From the NCBI RefSeq assembly GCF_004348685.1, contig NZ_SMKO01000098.1, positions 1-34,475 of the forward strand: a stretch of DNA of 34,475 nucleotides, in the 5' to 3' direction. Each line of letters starts with the position of its first letter. The first letter of the stretch is position 1. Positions 31,521 to 34,475 of the stretch are shown here, one piece after another. Source of the stretch: Nonomuraea deserti. Lineage in GTDB: Bacteria; Actinomycetota; Actinomycetes; Streptosporangiales; Streptosporangiaceae. Position numbers and translations under genes: made by a program. The notes under the pieces are model-generated. The model did no database searches. It was not told where the DNA came from and saw nothing but the letters and a program-made list of their open reading frames with translations.

Positions 31521-33118
31521 TCGAACTCGTGCTCGACGACGGCTCCTACCGCACCTGGGACGAGCCCCTCCGCCCGGCCGGCGACGCCGACGTGGCCGCC
31601 GCCAGGCAACGGACCGGCCTGGACGAAGCCGTGATCACCGGAGAGGGGCTGCTGCGCGGGCGCCGCGTCGCCGTCGTGGCGTGCGAGTTCGCTTTCCTGG
31701 CCGGCTCCATCGGGGTGGCCGCCGCCGAACGCCTCGTGACCGCTGTGGAACGGGCCACCGCCCAGCGGCTTCCGCTTCTCGCCGCTCCCGCCTCGGCCGG
31801 CACCAGGATGCAGGAGGGCGCGATGGCGTTCCTGCAGATGGTGAAGATGACGGCCGCCGTCACCCGGCACAAGGCCGCCGGCCTGCCCTACCTCGTCTAC
31901 CTGCGCGACCCGACCTTTGGCGGCGTACTGGCCTCGTGGGCCTCCCTCGGCCACATCACCGCCGCGGAGCCCGGCGCGATGATCGGCTTCCTCGGCCCGC
32001 GCGTCTACCGTGCCCTACACGGGCAGCCGTTCCCCGAGGGCGTCCAGGTCGCCGAGAGCCTGCACCGTCACGGCCTGATCGATGCCGTGCTGCCCGTCCA
32101 GAACCTGGCGGAGGCCGCCGACCGGGCGCTGCGGGTCCTGCTGGCGCCACCGCCGCAGCCCGAGGCCGTGCATCCGCCCCAGGAACCGTTTCCTGACGTC
32201 CCCGCCTGGGAGTCGATCACCATCTCCAGGCGCGGCGACAGGCCCGGCGTCAGGCAGGTGCTCCGCTACGCCGCCTCCGACGTCCTGCTGCTGAACGGCA
32301 CCGGGGCGGGGGAGACGGACCCGGCGCTCCTGCTGGCGCTGGCCCGCTTCGGCGGCGTCTCGTGCGTACTCCTCGGCCAGGACCGCCGCCACCAAGAGGA
32401 CGTGCGCCCGCTGGGGCCCGCGGCCCTGCGCGTGGCCCGGCGTGGCATGCGGCTGGCGAGCGAACTGGGGCTGCCGCTCGTCACCGTCATCGACACCCCC
32501 GGCGCGGACCTGTCACCCGAGGCAGAGCGAGGCGGGCTCGCCGGCGAGATCGCCCGGTGCCTGGCCGACCTGGTCGACCTCGACACGCCGACGCTCTCCC
32601 TCCTCCTCGGCCAGGGCAGCGGGGGCGCCGCGCTCGCGCTCATCCCGTGCGACCGGGTGCTCGTCGCCCAGCACGGCTGGCTGTCCCCGCTGCCTCCCGA
32701 GGGAGCCAGCGCCATCGTGCACCGGGACGTCGAGCACGCTCAGCAGATCGCGGCCGCCCAAAGAGTCCGCTCCGCCGACCTGCTCGCCGGCGGCATCGCC
32801 GACCGGATCGTGACCGAGCACCCGGACGCCGCCGAGGAACCGCAGGCGTTCTGCCGCCGCGTCGGGCGCGAACTGGAACGCGAGCTCGCCGTCCTGCTGC
32901 ACGTCCGCCGCCCGGACCTGCTCACCGCACGGCTCCGCCGGTACCGGCTCCTCGGCAGCGCCGATGACCCGCGTCACGCCGACCCGCGTCACGCCGAGCC
33001 GCGTCACGCCGAGCCGCGCCGCTCTGAGCCGCGCCGTTCTGAGACCCGCCACGCCGAGCCGCGCCACTCCACCACCGCGACCGCACCCGGGACCGCTGTC
33101 GGCGACGCGGTCGCGTGA
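31490..33118 (+). CDS. Fused beta/alpha carboxyltransferase (AccD-AccA-like)
   Basis: The 542-residue protein joins two crotonase-fold halves. The beta-like half has ASAGTRMQEGAMAFLQMVKM, RDPTFGGVLASWASLGHI and AEPGAMIGFLGPRVY, the AccD motifs, but no N-terminal zinc finger. The alpha-like half has VTVIDTPGADLSPEAERGG, LGQGSGGAALALIPCDRVL and PPEGASAIVHRD, as in AccA. Such enzymes move carboxyl groups between biotin and acyl-CoA, or decarboxylate malonyl thioesters. Next to a MatC-like permease, malonate use is likely. No biotin carrier or carboxylase is in the window. GTG 31490 follows GAGGAG. The C-terminus is a pentapeptide repeat. Confidence 0.85.
   Translation: MSGRLSAPDLIELVLDDGSYRTWDEPLRPAGDADVAAARQRTGLDEAVITGEGLLRGRRVAVVACEFAFLAGSIGVAAAERLVTAVERATAQRLPLLAAPASAGTRMQEGAMAFLQMVKMTAAVTRHKAAGLPYLVYLRDPTFGGVLASWASLGHITAAEPGAMIGFLGPRVYRALHGQPFPEGVQVAESLHRHGLIDAVLPVQNLAEAADRALRVLLAPPPQPEAVHPPQEPFPDVPAWESITISRRGDRPGVRQVLRYAASDVLLLNGTGAGETDPALLLALARFGGVSCVLLGQDRRHQEDVRPLGPAALRVARRGMRLASELGLPLVTVIDTPGADLSPEAERGGLAGEIARCLADLVDLDTPTLSLLLGQGSGGAALALIPCDRVLVAQHGWLSPLPPEGASAIVHRDVEHAQQIAAAQRVRSADLLAGGIADRIVTEHPDAAEEPQAFCRRVGRELERELAVLLHVRRPDLLTARLRRYRLLGSADDPRHADPRHAEPRHAEPRRSEPRRSETRHAEPRHSTTATAPGTAVGDAVA
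32966..33070. repeat. 15-bp tandem repeat, 7 units, encoding (D/E)PRHA
   Basis: Seven in-frame 15-bp units encode DPRHA, DPRHA, EPRHA, EPRRS, EPRRS, ETRHA, EPRHS (residues 493-527 of the carboxyltransferase). The tail follows the end of the alpha-like domain and is charged and His/Arg-rich. Confidence 0.9.
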
Positions 33119-33150
33119 CGCGGGTTGCAGGCTGGTCGAGGTGGGCAGGG

Positions 33151-33164
33151 GAGGACGGGTCCTC
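33151..33164. terminator. Small hairpin between convergent genes
   Basis: GAGGA-CGGG-TCCTC lies 33 bp after the carboxyltransferase stop and overlaps the stop of the convergent DeoR gene. It is short and lacks a T run, so it is a weak candidate for a shared terminator. Confidence 0.35.
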
Positions 33165-33939
33165 AGGCGGGGGTTGGTGACGCGAGTTCGACGGCGACAT
33201 CCTTGAACCCGGGCGGCACGCCGTCGGTCACCAGGAGTTCGGCCGCATCCCAGCCGCACACCCGGATCGGGGCGTTCAGCGCGAACTTGCGCGCGTCGCC
33301 CACCACGATCGTCCTGCGTGCGAGGGCGATGAGCCGGCGCTTGGTCTCGGCCTCGTACGGTGTGGCCCCGTAGACGCCGGTTCCGTCGAGCGAGGTGGCG
33401 GCCAGGAACAGGGTGCGCACGCTCATGTGCTCCAGCCCTGCCAGGGTCTCCGGCCCGCCGAACGAGCGCGTGTCCCTGCTGTACTGGCCGCCCACCCCGA
33501 TGAGCGTGATGTCGGGTCGCGGCGCGAGCACGGCGATGGCGGGCAGCGAGTGGGTGATCACCGTGAGGTTCGCCCTGGAGGGGAGGAGTTTGGCGATCTC
33601 CAGCGTGGTGGTGCCCGAGTCGAGAGCGATGGCGGTGCCCGGCTCGACGTGGCGGACGGCGGCGACGGCGATCGCCCGCTTGGCGGCGGACGCCTGAACG
33701 GAGCGGTCGGTGAACGGCGTGGCAGCCATGTCGGCTGCTGCGGCGCCCCCGTGTACCGCCCTGACCAGGCCGTCACCGGCCAGCCTGCGCAGGTCGCGCC
33801 TGACGGTGTTGGGGGAGACTCCCAGCTCGGTGACCAGGTCGGCGGCGGCGACGTACCCGTCGAGCTCGATCCTGCGCAGGATCGCCTCGCGCCGGTGCGG
33901 GGCCGAGGAGTAGCGCAGGCTCGCCTCCATGTCACTCAT
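33163..33939 (-). CDS. DeoR/GlpR-family sugar regulator
   Basis: The 258-residue protein has the DeoR helix-turn-helix (HRREAILRRIELDGYVAAAD, then LVTELGVSPNTVRRDLRRLAGDGLVRAVHGGA) and the sugar-phosphate sensor domain with ALDSGTTTLEIAKLLP, TVITHSLPAIAVL and VVGDARKFA. DeoR proteins sense sugar phosphates and control nearby kinases, here the divergent FGGY kinase gene. Three in-frame ATGs lie close (33957, 33939, 33930); 33939 gives MSDMEASLRYSSAPHRRE and was taken, without a clear Shine-Dalgarno. Confidence 0.88.
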   Translation of the reverse strand: MSDMEASLRYSSAPHRREAILRRIELDGYVAAADLVTELGVSPNTVRRDLRRLAGDGLVRAVHGGAAAADMAATPFTDRSVQASAAKRAIAVAAVRHVEPGTAIALDSGTTTLEIAKLLPSRANLTVITHSLPAIAVLAPRPDITLIGVGGQYSRDTRSFGGPETLAGLEHMSVRTLFLAATSLDGTGVYGATPYEAETKRRLIALARRTIVVGDARKFALNAPIRVCGWDAAELLVTDGVPPGFKDVAVELASPTPA

Positions 33940-33953
33940 ATGACCATGATGCA

Positions 33954-33994
33954 CCATAAGCTGGCGTTTTTCGGCCATCTTATGGACTTATAGT
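33954..33994. promoter_or_regulatory. Inverted repeat and leaderless promoter of the kinase gene
   Basis: CCATAAG (33954-33960) and CTTATGG (33979-33985) are exact complements 18 bp apart, centred in the divergent gap, a likely site for the DeoR protein. TATAGT (33989-33994) is followed by 6 nt and ATG 34001, so the kinase mRNA would be leaderless. Confidence 0.55.
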
Positions 33995-34000
33995 GACAAC

Positions 34001-34475
34001 ATGGCATTGTTGTGCGGGATCGACGTGGGCACCACCCACGTCAAGGTGGGCTTCTTCGACGACGGGGGCGGCTGTGTCACCTCCGTACGCCGCCCGACCC
34101 CGCGCGACCTGCCCACCCTCGTGGCCGCCGTCGTGGAGGCTTGGCGGAGTGCGCCGCCCGCGCCGGGCGCGGTCCTGACGCGATCGGGATCGCGGGCATG
34201 GCAGAGACCGGCGTACCCCTCGACGCCTCGGGACGCCCGCTCACGCCGCTCCTGTGGTGGAACGACCCCCGCGGCACCCAGGAAGCCGCCGCGCTCCGCG
34301 GCACCCCACCGACGAACGACCCGCCCCCACACCCCGACGCTCCAGGCTCGGGCGGTGGCACTTCCACCACGGGCGGCGGCGATGCCGGCCTGCGCGGTGG
34401 CGTCCCGGGTGGTGGTGCCCCGGGTGGTGGCGTCCCGGGTGATGGTGGCGCGGGCGGCGGTGGTCGGGGCGGTGG
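34001..34475 (+). pseudogene. FGGY-family carbohydrate kinase, frameshifted, cut by window end
   Basis: The first 46 codons read MALLCGIDVGTTHVKVGFFD, the phosphate-binding start of FGGY kinases, to VAAVVEA. After 34140 homology continues only in another frame: LAECAARAGRGPDAIGIAGM, AETGVPLDASGRPLTPLLWW and NDPRGTQEAAALR. A single missing base near 34139-34141 explains this. After AAALR the frame leaves the family and becomes Gly/Pro-rich with GGVPG repeats to the end of the window. It is either a dead kinase with a repeat expansion or an assembly error in a repeat-prone gene. Confidence 0.7.
34396..34440. repeat. 15-bp repeat GGTGGYGYCCCGGGT, three units
   Basis: Three exact-length units at 34396, 34411 and 34426 encode GGVPG, GGAPG, GGVPG in the shifted kinase frame, an elastin-like pentapeptide. 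Degenerate units follow to the window end. Confidence 0.85.

Overview
The window is GC-rich throughout (third codon positions are almost always G or C), with many short operons, many one-component regulators, SD-poor or leaderless starts and secreted carbohydrate-active enzymes. This fits a filamentous actinomycete, most likely Streptosporangiales or Streptomycetales; the genus is an inference. No rRNA, tRNA, CRISPR array or prophage was seen.

Left part (1-7.2 kb): stand-alone housekeeping or detoxification genes (APH-like phosphotransferase, PNPOx-like flavoprotein, VOC protein, Nudix hydrolase, SAM methyltransferase). They are followed by a hexanucleotide-repeat tract, a scar of decayed genes that reads like the tail of a Tn5053/Tn7-type tniA-tniB-tniQ set, and a TetR / DoxX / VOC cluster with two inverted-repeat operators. 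A membrane-anchored C-terminal relic follows.

Centre (7.2-20.4 kb): a carbohydrate locus. A four-gene minus-strand operon (GH3, Gfo/Idh/MocA oxidoreductase, DUF6807/PmoA-like protein, GH42) is divergent from a LacI regulator that is translationally coupled to a cupin protein. It abuts a second operon (MHS-type MFS transporter, Cys-type sulfatase, HutC-type GntR regulator) with a GTCTAGAC operator at its promoter, and a divergent nucleoside hydrolase. The GH3, GH42 and sulfatase have no visible signal peptide, so the substrate is probably imported first and processed in the cytoplasm.

20.4-25.4 kb: a scar holding the 3' parts of two divergent genes (a VOC protein and a WYL regulator), then a histidine kinase / response regulator / degenerate APH-like operon divergent from an ABC exporter pair, with a large nested inverted repeat between them.

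Right part (25.4-34.5 kb): a secreted beta-barrel-like protein, a secreted PL11 rhamnogalacturonan lyase with its own operator and promoter, a GntR / MatC-like permease / small Gly-Pro-repeat ORF / fused carboxyltransferase module, and a DeoR regulator divergent from a frameshifted FGGY sugar kinase that runs off the end of the window.

Two themes cross the window: promoters whose -10 box lies 6-7 nt before the start codon (leaderless mRNAs), mostly in front of regulators and single genes; and in-frame 6-bp or 15-bp GC repeats inside or beside at least five genes. All functions are read from sequence by eye; no database search was run.
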